From Tetracentron sinense (lineage: Eukaryota; Streptophyta; Magnoliopsida; Trochodendrales; Trochodendraceae): a stretch of 64,000 bases of DNA. Numbering within the stretch: the stretch's first letter is position 1; each line of letters begins with the position of its first letter. Below the pieces are notes generated by a model. That model did not search any database. It was not told the origin of the DNA and saw nothing but the letters and a program-made list of their open reading frames with translations. This document shows, piece by piece, positions 1-10,743 of this stretch. The translations under genes and the position numbers were made by a program. The stretch lies in contig CM026557.1 in assembly GCA_015143295.1 (NCBI GenBank), positions 27,189,760-27,253,759 on the forward strand, read 5' to 3'.

Positions 1-241
1 CCCATCATAGAAAATGAGAGTATCATCTGTAAATAATAAATGAAAGATTAGGACAACATTCCTAGACATAATACCCCACTTTTTGCTCTTGAAAACTTTT
101 CTTCAATCCTCTGCTCAAAACTTCTTCTGCTAGGATAAACAATACTAGGGGATAAAGGGTCACATTGCCAAAGACCCCTACATGATTGGAAAAACTCATG
201 TAATCTCCCATTTAGAATAACCAAAAAAAAAGGAGAGACAA
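1..241 (-). pseudogene. LINE (non-LTR) reverse transcriptase, 3' part
   Basis: On the minus strand the translation shows a DPLSP-type motif (reading GLWQCDPLSPS) followed, after one frame change, by TDDTLIF, which matches the catalytic (F/Y)xDD motif of plant L1-type reverse transcriptases. The enzyme would copy LINE RNA at a nicked target. The reading frame is broken by a stop near 48-50 and a frame change, and it runs off the left window edge. It continues on the other side of the solo LTR at 2103-2330, so this is one LINE copy split by a later insertion. The family call rests on motif order and is reliable; the clade within L1 is not resolved. Confidence 0.8.
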
Positions 242-682
242 TGTCGCGACCCAAAATACCCCCTAGGAGTTAGGGATTCATTGACTTGTGACTACTGTAT
301 CATACCTCCAGTATAATACATAAGGCACACGTGGAGACCTGTCAGAAACACAAACATATCTAGCGGAAGCAATAAAGAATGCACAGCGGAAATAAAATAC
401 TAAACATAACGGAAGCAAAGCGATACTCGTATAACTCAGTTCAAGTATGAACCAACAAAAGTATATACATGTGAGAAACCCAAAAGTGGAGTGGACAAAC
501 CCCACACTCACATAACAAAAGAACACCTTAAAGTTCTAAGTCTGCCAATCAACAAAAGTCGAAGTCTCGACACCTATCTACTGCGCCATCCTCCTGATAG
601 TGATCCATGGATGGCTCTGGGTCGAAGTACTCTTCCTCCAACCATGGCTCCGTTCCACATAGATCAAACGGAGCCCGAGCAC

Positions 683-1422
683 CTGCCGATGTTAACAAAT
701 ATTGGCTGAGCGTGAAATACTTAGCGTATACAAACTAATAACAATAACGCATTAATCATAGAGCATACAATTCATGGAGAATGAAATCCGTAAAAACATG
801 TAAGAGCGTGGAAACCTTGAAATAACATGTGAGATGAAGTTCAAAACCTAAACCAAAACTGTAACCGTGTGAGTCATGCGATAATCATAGCCTTGTGAGT
901 TTGTGGAGTTCCTTAGAGTCATTTATGATCCGTAGAGACATAGAAATACCTTAGAGCACAACATAGAGCCAATACCATAGAGATCTTAGAGCGTTACATT
1001 TATGATCCGTAGAGCTTGTGAGACAATCTTAGAGCTTATCATAGAGTTCCTTGTGAGCATAGTATGATCCGTAGAGCTTGTGAAGCGATCTTGGAGAATT
1101 CATAGGGTTACTTAGAATCGTTCCTTATTAGTCTTTTTGTGAAAAACACCCTTTTCGTACATTGAAAAATCCATGGAAAACATCGATTCATGCAAGACAT
1201 GCGAGCATATGAGAGAAATCATCATATTTAGCATAAGAATCCCTTAGAGGTATTTCATCAAACACTTAGAGTGCATCATAATAGTATCCTTCACCAAAGT
1301 ATATAACTACATACTTTCACACTATAAACACCCAAGATATATATACATAAGTAGTATAGATTTAGAAGAACATCATTTAGTAACTCAGTAAGATTGTAAG
1401 ATTGCTAGTAGAGTGTATCTAC
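683..1422 (-). other. Probable LTR-internal intron (copy 1)
   Basis: The donor AAG|GTAGATACACTCTACTA and the acceptor ATCGGCAG|GTGCTCGGG are found at the same positions in the sister LTRs. The intron would be 740 bp in the leader RNA. It contains degenerate repeats with the core CTAAGATCG...CACAAGCTCTACGGATCAT (about 900-1130). Confidence 0.55.
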
Positions 1423-1616
1423 CTTGGTGAAATCAATGAGTTTGATTCCAAAAAGCTTGAACAAGCAAGAACCTTGAGTTCTTGGTTGAGAATCACCAAA
1501 GAGAGCTTCATCTTCCTTCAAGCTTGATCACAAGTAGTTCCTCTCCTTCTTTTCTCTCTCAAAATCTCATAAGATAGGGTACAGAGGGTTTCTGAAACCC
1601 TAAGGCACGAACTCAG

Positions 1617-1628
1617 CCTATTTATAGG
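1617..1628 (-). promoter_or_regulatory. TATA box of LTR copy 1
   Basis: The minus strand reads CCTATAAATAGG, at the same place as the TATA boxes of the two sister LTRs. Confidence 0.8.
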
Positions 1629-1681
1629 CAAGGGGTGGTGGTTAAAGTCGTAAACACCCTTAATGAAGAAAATCTGCTTAT

Positions 1682-1869
1682 GACCGATCGATCGGTGGTA
1701 TAGACCGAGCGATCGGTGGCTTACCGGTCGATCGGTGGTTTCAGCTGAGCGATTGGTTGAAAACACCCTCTCTGAAAAAATTTCCCCATACAAAAAAGTT
1801 GACCGCTCGATAGCTACCGAGCGATCGGTAGAAGACCGGTCGATCAGAGGTATCACCGAGCGATCGGTG
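1682..1869 (-). promoter_or_regulatory. GATCGATC palindrome cassette of LTR copy 1
   Basis: About eight 14-bp sites close to ACCGATCGATCGGT occur here (variants ACCGAGCGATCGGT, ACCGGTCGATCGGT). They form two groups around a non-palindromic core at about 1769-1800 that reads TTTTTTGTATGGGGAAA on the minus strand. The cassette ends about 55 bp upstream of the TATA box. Its role is inferred to be a multi-site binding platform for a dimeric DNA-binding protein; this is not shown. Confidence 0.75.
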
Positions 1870-2102
1870 ATCCCCTGTTTTGCTGAAAAACCTTGTTTAT
1901 GCTACTTGAATCTCCTCCAATCCAATTCTAACACTCTTTTATGCCTAAAACATACTTCTTAGTGATATATAGACCCACTAGAACATGTGCTCCATACTTC
2001 CAACCTCGTATATTCAATTAAAGCTTGCTAGTGCACAAGTTCACACTAGAACACTATTCAAACCATTCACTACTTAGTGAAATGAAATTTTGGGGCTCTA
2101 CA

Positions 2103-2330
2103 GACAATGCACCCTTTGATAAGCTTTAGAAATCCTTCACTGAAACTAAATTTCTTCAAAACCTTAATAAGGAAATCCCACTCTAATCTTTCATATGCTT
2201 TCACCATATCAAGCTTAAAAATCAAGTTCCCCCTCTCACTTTCTTGTTTATGTTAGCCGCTAAGTCTTGAGCCAAAGATCAACTTAGGAAGAATTGCCCC
2301 AGTCTAGATGTTATAATTTTAGAGATTATT
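2103..2330 (-). pseudogene. LINE reverse transcriptase, 5' part of the same copy
   Basis: The minus-strand translation contains LAQDLAANINKKVRGG, then a one-base frame change, then FKLDMVKAYERLEWDFL, the typical first catalytic-Asp block of plant L1 reverse transcriptases. It leads directly into the fragment at 1-241 once the solo LTR (242-2102) and one GACAA copy are set aside. A stop also lies upstream at the FFLS block. The element is dead and no LINE 3' tail is visible in the window. Confidence 0.8.
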
Positions 2331-3335
2331 ATATAAAAGACATTTCATAAACTGATCGGTCTAAAATCTCTAAATGTAGAAGGTTCTTCCACTTGTAAAA
2401 CCATATGATAGATGCATAGGCATCTTTTCATATTTGATTCTCGTCTTATATTTACTTATAGAAGTTATTCTAGTTTGAAGATTAGGTGCTCTTGTTATAT
2501 ATTTGATCCTTCTCTTTTATACATTTCCTCACATACTAGTGGACCGCACATGCGCTGCACGTGAGAGGGGGGAAGGGAGAGACAGAGATGGAAGAGGGAT
2601 CCTAGTGAGACCCACATGATGTACGTGTGTGAAAGGGAGAGAGACATGGGACAATATAGAAGGAGAGAGGCTTAAAGTGGAGATGATTTTTAAAAAGATA
2701 AAATGACCCATAAATTTGTAATAGATATATATTTAGGTTAAAGGATAGTTTTTCATTTTAATATATCCAATCTATGTTTTTAGCAAGAGAATCCATAGTC
2801 ATTTTTGTTATGATAATAATGATGTAAGTGTAAGGGAAATTTTGTTCAATCAATGTTTATAAGTACCTTATTTTCATTATAATAGTAGAGATAAAAAGAT
2901 ATAAATAAGGGTAATTTTGTCATTCTCATTATAATAGTAGAGATGATAAGTGTAAGGGTAAATTTTTTAGTAGTGAAACAATTCAATCCACGTTTTAGGG
3001 CCTTAGTTTTATAGAGATAATTTTGTCAATAGGGAAGATGATATAAGTTGGAAGGATAATTTTGTCATGCTCACTATAATAGTATAGAGAGAAAATGTAA
3101 GGATAATTTTGTCAATAACAATAAAATTCAATCAACATTTTTAATAGCCCTATCATCTTTTTATAATAGTACAAATAATAATAAAGAAAATAAGTGTAAA
3201 ATTTTGTCAATAAGACAAAATTCAACCAACGTTTTTAACAACCTCATTCCCATTCCCTTTAGAATAGGAGATGAGTTGGGATCACCTTCAATTGCAATTG
3301 AAAAAATTAAGAACTCTCTCCATTTCAATCGCACC
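2331..3335. other. Non-coding gap with degenerate AT-rich repeats
   Basis: No gene is visible. Positions 2530-2720 hold purine-rich sequence beginning CTAGTGGACCGCACATGCGC. Positions about 2820-3215 hold a diverged repeat of roughly 100 bp built on GGATAATTTTGTCAAT and ATTATAATAGTAGAGA. It could be the decayed tail of a non-autonomous transposon, but no clean end was found. Confidence 0.5.
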
Positions 3336-3439
3336 TAAGGGTGTCAATGAGCCGGGTCAGGCTTCTCTACGCCAGGTGCCCGCCCAGGCTAACCTGACCC
3401 ATTTATTAATTGGGTTGGGCTTAGACTTAGAGTCTAAAA
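3336..3439. mobile_element. hAT-like MITE, left part
   Basis: The sequence begins TAAGGGTGTCAATGAG, an imperfect inverted match of the right end at 28582 (reverse complement TAGGGGTGTAAATGGG). The flanking 8-mers are ATCGCACC (3328-3335) and ATTGCACC (28583-28590), an 8-bp target duplication with one mismatch as expected for hAT elements. Interior GGGTCAGG/GGGCTTGG-type words occur on both halves. The two halves total about 324 bp and are separated by the Copia insertion. Confidence 0.7.
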
Positions 3440-4271
3440 TGTTAGACATTTATGCCCACGAAAGCCATTCCAGAATTTTATTTATCTATTTAATCAATAA
3501 ATGCATATTTTACATTCACACATTGTCTTCTACATTGGGTAACATATCAAAAGTATCTCATTGGATGAGACTACTTTGTCCCTTAGGTAACATTGTAGGA
3601 AAGCCATCAAATTAGTTGATAACTCATTGCTAAGGAGATATGGTTTTTCGGTTCCTTGTAGACCTAAAATTGTTCTAAGTTAATCAGGATACATTTGGAC
3701 AATGTATTCCTAATAACTTACACATTGTTAGTTCCATATGATGGAGTGATGAATCTCAATCATTGAGAGAATGGTCTCTTGACTAAGATGTGGATATAAG
3801 TAAGAAGTACTTATATTGCCATTGGATCGCTCAGTGGATACCCTTAGAAATATACTGTCTTTATATTTAGGGTAGTCCATTTGACAGATTGTCCTTAACC
3901 TGAGAGGTTGATATCTTCTCTAGTATTTGCCTATATAGCTTTGACGTAGCCAATCATCAATGTTCAACACACCGGACTAAATACGGGCTCGTTGGGTTAT
4001 GTATGCTATATTCGAAGAAGTGTGTATACACTCAACAAGGATTCCACTACTCTTACAAGAGTAAATAATATTGAGTTGATACTTGTCAAAACCGGACTTA
4101 AAAAACCCAGCTCTGGTATTTATCGATGAAATGGTTTTATCAAGGAATTTATTTTTCGTATAAAAGAAATGTAATTATAATTATTATTTCTTTTAAAGAA
4201 TTTCTAAAATGTTTTGAAAGTCTAAGTTTGACTAAAAGTATCAAAGAAAATGGGTTCTCAATATAAGTCAG
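3440..4271 (+). repeat. Copia 5' LTR, segment 1
   Basis: It aligns with 26213 to about 27044 of the 3' LTR and is interrupted after GTCAG (4267-4271) by the Tat element. Confidence 0.9.
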
Positions 4272-5094
4272 TGAGGGGGGAAAATACCGGAAAGGACACG
4301 CGTCAGCTGAAACTGTTCATCTCTGGTTAACTGGTAGTAGGTGGGAGTTGAAGGGTGTGATACCCTGACCTGCACTCCGATGATAAAGTAAGTAGATGGA
4401 GAAGATGATGAATAGTAAGACATACAATATCACTCAAAAATATATGTGTTCTTCGATCCCCTTTTAACACTGAAATTCTCAGGGTATTTATAGGTTAACC
4501 TTGGTATGGCCATAGATGACCATAGATGACCATACCATGTGCCCTGCACTCATTACCAAATATGCCAGTAAAATCTACCACCTGTTGCATCACACGTGAA
4601 AGCCTACCATTAGTTCAGTCGGTTGGGTCTGACAACACACAGAAGTGACCTGCATTAAATGTCAAGACAGTGCTTTCGGCCCACTTGTCAGAACAATCGA
4701 TCGCCTCCTGATTACTCCCTCCTGCGAGTCGGTCTCGTTGTTGACTCGAGCTCGGGTACGTTGTATATGTCTTAAAATATGACCTCGACATCTTTATCTG
4801 AATCACAACGGACTCGTTGTTCAATTAACATCGAAAACGTTGTCGAGAATACAACGTCTACGTTGTGCACAAGACAACGAACACGTTGTCAAAACCACAA
4901 CGAGAACGTTGTTCGTAAGACCACGGATACGTCGTAATTTATACAACGTGAACGCTATGCATCAAACAATGTTTATCCTTCTATTTTAAGCACGTGACTC
5001 AAATACATGTCCACGTGTCACTTTCGTGCACAAAACAACAAAAGCTAGCTCATTCCCCAACGTCACTTAATTTTTACGAATTTTATCCCTTACA
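4272..5094 (-). repeat. Tat element 3' LTR
   Basis: It ends TGAGGGGGG...CTTACA and is the left-hand copy, which is 3' with respect to the minus-strand genes. It carries its own TATA box (CCTATAAATACCC on the minus strand, about 4483-4495). Confidence 0.92.
4804..4958 (-). promoter_or_regulatory. ACAACGnnnnCGTTGT palindrome cassette (Tat 3' LTR)
   Basis: Successive inverted pairs of ACAACG and CGTTGT have 3- to 4-base centres, for example ACAACGTCTACGTTGT, ACAACGAACACGTTGT and ACAACGAGAACGTTGT, with weaker pairs at both ends. In the transcription direction the cluster lies about 310 bp upstream of the TATA box at about 4485-4494. Confidence 0.75.
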
Positions 5095-5110
5095 ATTTGC
5101 CCCTTTATGA
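5095..5110 (-). other. Tat polypurine tract
   Basis: The minus strand reads ATAAAGGGGCAAAT directly next to the 3' LTR, as expected for the plus-strand primer. Confidence 0.7.
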
Positions 5111-5529
5111 GGCTTAGAACGTAGTTCGAAGTGTCATAAATGGACAAAAGAGCGACAGACCATACCTGACTCTACTTCCTGAATCTGAATCGTTGCGTGA
5201 TTTACACTGCGAAGATAGAACGCTCAAGCCAGCTGGTTTACACGTGCGAACCGTCACGCTTCATTAATGCAAGACAGACTGTCATCATTACCATTTTTGT
5301 AGAGCCCCGAAATTTCATTTCGCTAAGAATGAATAGTGTGTGAATAGTGCCCAAGTGTGGTTTTGTACACTTATGAGTCTTATGTTAATATAGGTGTTTG
5401 GAATTATGGCGTATATGTTCCAATGGGTCTATATGTCCTTAGGGAATGTGTTGAAAGCATAAAAGAGTGTTGGAAGTGCATTGGGGAAGATTCGAGTGGT
5501 GTAAACAAGGTTTTTCAGCAAAACAGGGG

Positions 5530-5720
5530 TCGACCGATCGCTCGGTCATTACCTGCGATCGATCGGTCCACTACCGATCGCTCGATGGCTATCGCACGGT
5601 TAACTTTTTTGTATGGGGAAAAATTCCAGAGAGTGTGTTTTTGACCGATCTCTCGGTCATAACACCGATCGATCGGTAAGCCTCCGATCGCTCGGTCCAT
5701 AGCACCGATCGATCGGTCAT
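5530..5720 (+). promoter_or_regulatory. GATCGATC palindrome cassette of LTR copy 2
   Basis: Seven to eight sites occur (GACCGATCGCTCGGTC, ACCGATCGATCGGT and variants) in two groups around the core TTTTTTGTATGGGGAAA at about 5605-5638. The last site ends about 52 bp before the TATA box. Confidence 0.78.
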
Positions 5721-5771
5721 ACGCAGTTTTCTTCATTAAGGGTGTTTAAGACTTTAAACACCACCCCTTGC

Positions 5772-5782
5772 CTATAAATAGG
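5772..5782 (+). promoter_or_regulatory. TATA box of LTR copy 2
   Basis: CTATAAATAGG lies just downstream of the palindrome cassette and upstream of the leader CTTAGGGTTTCAGAAACCC. Confidence 0.82.
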
Positions 5783-5985
5783 CTGAGTTCGTGCCTTAGG
5801 GTTTCAGAAACCCTCTGTGCCCTATCTTAGGAGATTTTGAGAGAGAGAAGAAGGAGAGGAACTACTTGTTGATCAAGCTTGTGGAAGATCAAGGTTCTTC
5901 CACTTCCCTTGGTGATTTCCAACCAAGAACTCACTGTTCTTGCTTGTTCCAGCCATTGGGAGTCAAAACCATTGATTCCTCTAAG

Positions 5986-6735
5986 GTAGATACACTCTAC
6001 TACAATCTTGCAATCCTACTAGTTACTAGATATGATTCTTCTTATATATGCCCTATCTATATGTATTGATTCTATGTATGAAAAGGTGTGATTATATACT
6101 TGGATGAAGGTTACTATTATGATGCACTCTAAGTGTTTGATGAAATACCTCTAAGGGATTCTATGCTTAAATATGATGATTTCTCTTATTAAGTGCATAT
6201 GCTCGCATGTCTCGCATAAACCGATGTTTTCCATGGATTTCTCAAAAGTACAAACAAGGGTTTTTCACGAAAAGACGAATAATGAATGATTCTAAGAAAC
6301 TCTATGATTTCTCTAAGATCGTTTCACAAGCTCTAAGGATCATACCATGCTCACAAGAAAACTCTATGATAATGCTCTAAGATCGTCTCACAAGCTCCAC
6401 GGATCACAATGAAATGCTCTAAGATCTCTAAGGTTATGCTCTATGGAAATGCTCTACGGTATTGCTCTATGCTCTATGTCTCTACGGATCACAATGACTC
6501 TAAGTAACTCCATGAACTCACAAGAACTCATAAGGCTATGATTATCGATTGACTTACACGGTTACAGTTTTTGTTTCGAATATTATCTCACATATGTTTT
6601 CACGGTTTCCATACTTTAAGGATTTTACGGATTTCATTCTCCATGTCTCGTATGCTCCATGCCCAACTGCTTTACTGTTATTAGTTTGTATACACTGAGT
6701 ATTCCATGCTCAGTCGATATTGTTATGATCGGCAG
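5986..6735 (+). other. Probable LTR-internal intron (copy 2)
   Basis: The donor CTAAG|GTAGATACACTC and acceptor GATCGGCAG|GTGCTCGGG give a 750-bp intron. The conserved block CTGAGTATTCCATGCTCAG (6695-6713) lies about 25 bp before the acceptor. Degenerate 30- to 60-bp repeats occupy 6300-6540. Confidence 0.55.
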
Positions 6736-7315
6736 GTGCTCGGGTTCCATTCGATTTGTGTGGCGACGAACCTTGGGTCGAGGAAGAGTACCGTGACCCG
6801 GAGCCTTCCATGGATCACTATCATGACGATGGTGCTCTAGATAGGAGTCGTGACTTCGATTTCTGTTGATCGACCGACTTAGAACTTGTGTCATTTTGTA
6901 TGTGAGTGTGGGGTTTGTCCACTCCACTTTTGGGTTTCTCACACATGTATACTTGTTGGTTCTTACTTGAGCCAAGCTATAGGAGTATTCATTTTGCTTC
7001 CGCTATGTTTAGTATTTTATTTTCCGCTGTGCATTGTATTTCGTTTCCGTTATGTATGTTCAGGTACTCTGACAGGTTTCCACGTGTGCCTTATGTATCA
7101 TACTGGAGGTATGGTACGGCGGTCACGAGTCAACTTACCCTTAACTCCTAGGGGGTATTTTGGGTCGCGACAATTTTGGAATTCAAAACACTTTATATCT
7201 CTGACGGTTACTCTCTTTACGTAAAACGTCGATCCTGCCACCACTCTTTCCGGCTTTGACACAGGTGTACGGCTCTGATGGAGGCTATTCTTGTCTTTTC
7301 ATTTCTCTGAGGTAT

Positions 7316-7324
7316 CTATAAAAA
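7316..7324 (+). promoter_or_regulatory. TATA box of the Tat antisense gene
   Basis: CTATAAAAA lies about 255 bp upstream of the chosen ATG at 7579, on the strand opposite to the Tat polyprotein. Confidence 0.6.
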
Positions 7325-8200
7325 TCCCTCTGGGTTGCTTCGTTTCACTTATCTCGCCACTGAAGTACTGTTACTCTGCCTCATTTGCGTCTCAAGAGAA
7401 AGTTCAAGCTCTCTTCAGGCTCTCTCGTTTTTCTCTTTGTGGTACGCTCTTATTCCTTTTCTAACTGTCTTTATTGATTCTTCTTCTCTCTCTTTCTCTG
7501 CTTCTTTTTCTCCTTCTCTATCGTCAGTCAGCCTATCCTTTTCTTACCCACTGTTCATTGTTCCGTTTCCCTCAATCCATGGCTACCGAGACCCCCATAG
7601 AATCCATTAGGCTAGATGAAGTTAGAGGCCAAACCGAAGATGAGGCTAGTTGCACTGGTAGCGCACCGTATGGTGCCTACATCGAGAAATCTTCCGCCTT
7701 ACGCCAACAACAGTTAGCATACTTTAACCATTTTAGGGAGCGTTTCGCGTTTCCTTCCCACGTCAACCTTCATTTCAAAAGGGAAGACGCCCATATTGAC
7801 AAACGATCAGCCTATATCATTGTCTACCTCTCCCAACTCGAAGCTGGTCTTCGATTTCCTCTTCATCCCGTCTTGGACAAAGTCCTTTCCACTCTACACC
7901 TTGCCCCAGTGCAAATGCACCCCAGCTTCTACAAATATATGTCCATGATGATTAAATTCATCAAGGATGGATACCCTATAGAAGCTAGACACCTCTTCCA
8001 CTTCTGCCACGCCGTCAGATGCCGAGGTACTGACGATGGCCCCTTTAACTATTATTCCTGGAACAAGAAGCCGTTGTACCCAGACCTTTTCTCAGGCATC
8101 CTGGACAGAGAAAGAGGGTGGAAGGCAACTCCCTTCGTTGTCTCTGGGGGCTGGAAGGCAGAGACTTCCACTGTGCCCAATGTTTTCCAAGATAAACCAG

Positions 8201-8334
8201 GTAACACAATACCGTTGTCCGTTGTCCGTTGTACATTACTTCTTCTGTCTCTCCATCTCAGCGTCCATTGTCAGTTACTTTTATTCGTCCTGCTTACTTC
8301 CGTTGTCTCACACTTTTGTTTCTGCTCTTTGCAG
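8201..8334 (+). other. Intron 1 of the antisense gene
   Basis: CAG|GTAACACAAT ... CTCTTTGCAG|TTG; it is pyrimidine-rich before the acceptor and joining keeps the frame. It contains three CCGTTGT words in tandem (8212-8233). Confidence 0.75.
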
Positions 8335-9137
8335 TTGAAGGGAAGAAACTCCCGTTCAAAAAACTTGCGCTCGAGGAGGAAAGTCTTCTTACAAACATCA
8401 AGCGAGTACGAGGTGGGGAGTACATCCGGTGGACACCACTACCACCTCATACTTGGAGTTTCTTCAGTAGCTCGAATCCGTCTTCACAAAGGCAACAAGG
8501 CACCTCCTCCTCCTCACCCGCAGTTGAGCCGAGCTCGGAAGAAGAAATGGCCAGCACCAACCCTCCTGCACTGATCCGAAAGCCAAGGACAACTCATCCT
8601 GCAACTGCGCTGCCTCCTCTTCCACCTCCTCCAAAGACAGTTCCCTCCACAACGGGAGAGGCACCTTCCGAGCCGAAATGGAAGATTCTTACCCAGGCTG
8701 AGTTCGAGGCCAAAAAGAAAAGAAAGGAAGAGAAGCGCCGTGAGAAGGACAATGCGCCTACTGCCACTTCTTCCCCTTCTGCTCCTGCAACACACCAAGG
8801 AGCAAAAGCTGCAACGGGAACGCCAGTAGTCAGCAAGATACCTACTGCTACTCCAGCTGTGGCTGCCCCGATCGCTTCGAGCTCCGCTCTGGTTGCTGTT
8901 GCCACAACGGATACGACCACGACGCGTCTGCCAATTGGAGCACCACCTTCAAAGGACATAGACTGGTCACCCGACTTCACGCGTTTCGGGAGGCCCACCG
9001 ATAACGACTCGGTGCAGACCTCGGAGAAGGTTGCTAGGGCCTTGACCCACTCTATGAGACTTCCCCAGGACATTGCTGATGCTGGCAAGATATCCTTGCC
9101 CCAAGTCTCTTATGCAGCCTGCCAGTCCATGGCCTTG

Positions 9138-9220
9138 GTATGACTTCAGTCCTTTCTCCCCTATTTACTTGTTCAATTCTCGTTGTGATATACTAATGTT
9201 CCTGATCTTTCGTACTATAG
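9138..9220 (+). other. Intron 2 of the antisense gene
   Basis: The donor is TTG|GTATGACTTC and the acceptor ACTATAG|CTG, with a plant-like branch site TACTAAT at about 9191. The intron is 83 bp, and removing it avoids an in-frame stop. Confidence 0.75.
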
Positions 9221-10014
9221 CTGAATGTCCTCCTCCACGAGTTATGCGATCGTAGTACCTACCACTACAATCACCTCAAAGACTCCATCAGCTACTGGTA
9301 AGGAAGGACTGAGGCACTAGAGAGAACTCTGGCCGAGGATCGACTCAAGATTGAGTTCGACCTGTCTCAAGCCCGAGCTGAAGTGGTGCGGGTGGAGGAG
9401 AAGTTCACTGCCACCTTCAAGGGGCAAGAGAAGGCAGAAGGCGAAGCTCGAGCAGCCAAGGAGGGAGAAAAGAAAGCCAAACAAGAAGTGGAGAACGCCG
9501 TTCTCCGACTTAGCGAGTTGGAGCTCGTCTCTTAGGCTCTGAGCAGGCAACTTGAGGAAGCTGAAGCAGCGAGAGCGACGCTGATGGAGGAGCTCGAGGA
9601 AGCCAAAAAAGCTGAAGGGCCATCGAGCAAGCGGTGACCATGAGATTGCAACAACACTATCAGTCTCAGCTGGATACTCTTCTTGACGAGGACAGGGCAG
9701 AGACCGAGAAGGAGGTGATCAACATGCTCCGCCAACAAGGTCGTCTAAAGGAGGACAACGAGGAGGACGTGACTACCTTCTCCGAGCTTCAGAGCAAGGA
9801 TGTCATCGACCTCGACAACGAGACCGAAGTCGAAGGAGTTGAGAAGCCATACCCCCTCGAAGGCCCTGCACCTCTTCCAGCTGAACCATACTTTGAGCCA
9901 GCTACTCCTGAAGCTCCTCCTGTTGCCGAAGATCCTCCCGTTGCCACGGAAGCTACTGATGCTGCTGATCCTACTGTCTCCCCTACTGCTGTCCCTGCTA
10001 CTGCTGAAACTTGA

Positions 10015-10743
10015 TTTCTTCTCTCCTTCTTACTGAAACTTTTGTAATGCATTCTCTTTCTCCCCATGTGATGGGGTTTATCTGTACGTTACCCAGCAAT
10101 GGGTTTCTCTAAATGAATGAGCAATCTCTCTTTCTTTTCTTTGCACCTTTCTTTACTCTTTGTAGTGTAACTGGAATTTGCGGAGCTCGTACAACGTATG
10201 CATACAAGAAAGAATATAACATAAGTGTATGATATGTTTTACGGATCATAGAATCAGACATAATCATAATAGCTCACAACGTAGGCACTTGAGTGTATGT
10301 AAATGAATCTTTTTCGTAATGATTGATGCACACATCGAACAAAGCACTCTGAATCATACACACAACGGAAACATACACACAACGGAAAAGAGAAATATGC
10401 CTAGATACATCGTTATGTAGTTCACTGTGAATGTAATCTGACAAATAAAATTTCATAAGATGAACATAAAGTAACTCAGTTTAGAGACACTTGCTCAGAG
10501 GATGCCATTAGGATAAGCCACTGGATTTGCTCAGATGACATCCTTAGGATAAGCCACTAGTGTCTTGTTGTGAGTATGCTGTTCGAGCAAAATTTTATTC
10601 GAATTTGCAAAACATTCACAATATTACACTGATGTTCCAGACAACGAATTAACGCAAAACTTCGTAGCAGTATAATTTAAATGCGCACGGAATAACACTG
10701 GAAAACTCTTTATTATAACAACTCATTTATTCACCACAGATTC
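10015..10743. other. Convergent gap between antisense gene and integrase
   Basis: No coding region is visible. It holds the presumed 3' ends of two convergent units. A direct repeat of about 36 bp, with the core AGGATAAGCCACT, occurs twice at about 10487-10561. CACAACGG/ACAACG words occur six times. Confidence 0.55.

Larger units (their letters stand above)
242..2102 (-). mobile_element. Solo LTR, Gypsy-type family 1, copy 1
   Basis: The 1,861-bp unit is bounded by TG...CA and flanked by the perfect 5-bp duplication GACAA (237-241 and 2103-2107). Read on the minus strand it starts TGTAGAGCCCCAAAATTTC and ends TTTTGGGTCGCGACA. It matches the copies at 5298-7172 and 18286-20139 along its length. 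There is no second LTR and no internal region, so it is a solo LTR left by LTR-LTR recombination. No coding potential is supported; short open frames inside it are chance. It carries a palindrome cassette, a TATA box and a probable intron (separate entries). Confidence 0.92.
5298..7172 (+). mobile_element. Solo LTR, Gypsy-type family 1, copy 2
   Basis: This 1,875-bp LTR starts TGTAGAGCCCCGAAATTTC and ends TTTTGGGTCGCGACA. The perfect target duplication ATTTT lies at 5293-5297 and 7173-7177. It sits inside the Tat element, in the shared upstream region of the antisense gene and the 3' LTR, so it inserted after the Tat element did. No internal region is present. Confidence 0.93.
7579..10014 (+). 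pseudogene. Tat antisense gene, putative gypsy-type transposon protein
   Basis: This gene runs opposite to the Tat gag-pol. Its N-terminal part (about 200 residues, motifs YIIVYLSQLEAGLRFPLHP and WKKPL-type tryptophan blocks) resembles the plant 'putative gypsy type transposon' domain (Pfam Transposase_28), known from antisense frames of Grande and related Tat elements. The start ATG at 7579 sits in a good context (CCATGGCT). Exon 1 is 7579-8200, intron 8201-8334, exon 2 8335-9137 (Pro/Ala/Thr-rich), intron 9138-9220, and exon 3 is a Glu/Lys/Ala-rich coiled coil to 10014. Both introns are GT...AG and keep the frame. Exon 3 has stops near 9299 and 9533 and a frame change near 9630, so this copy is broken. 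The function of the family is unknown to me. Confidence 0.75.

Noticed and set aside
8594..9088. 164-codon frame on the minus strand
   Set aside because: It lies exactly opposite exon 2 of the Tat antisense gene, has low-complexity Val/Ala content and no family resemblance; an antisense shadow.
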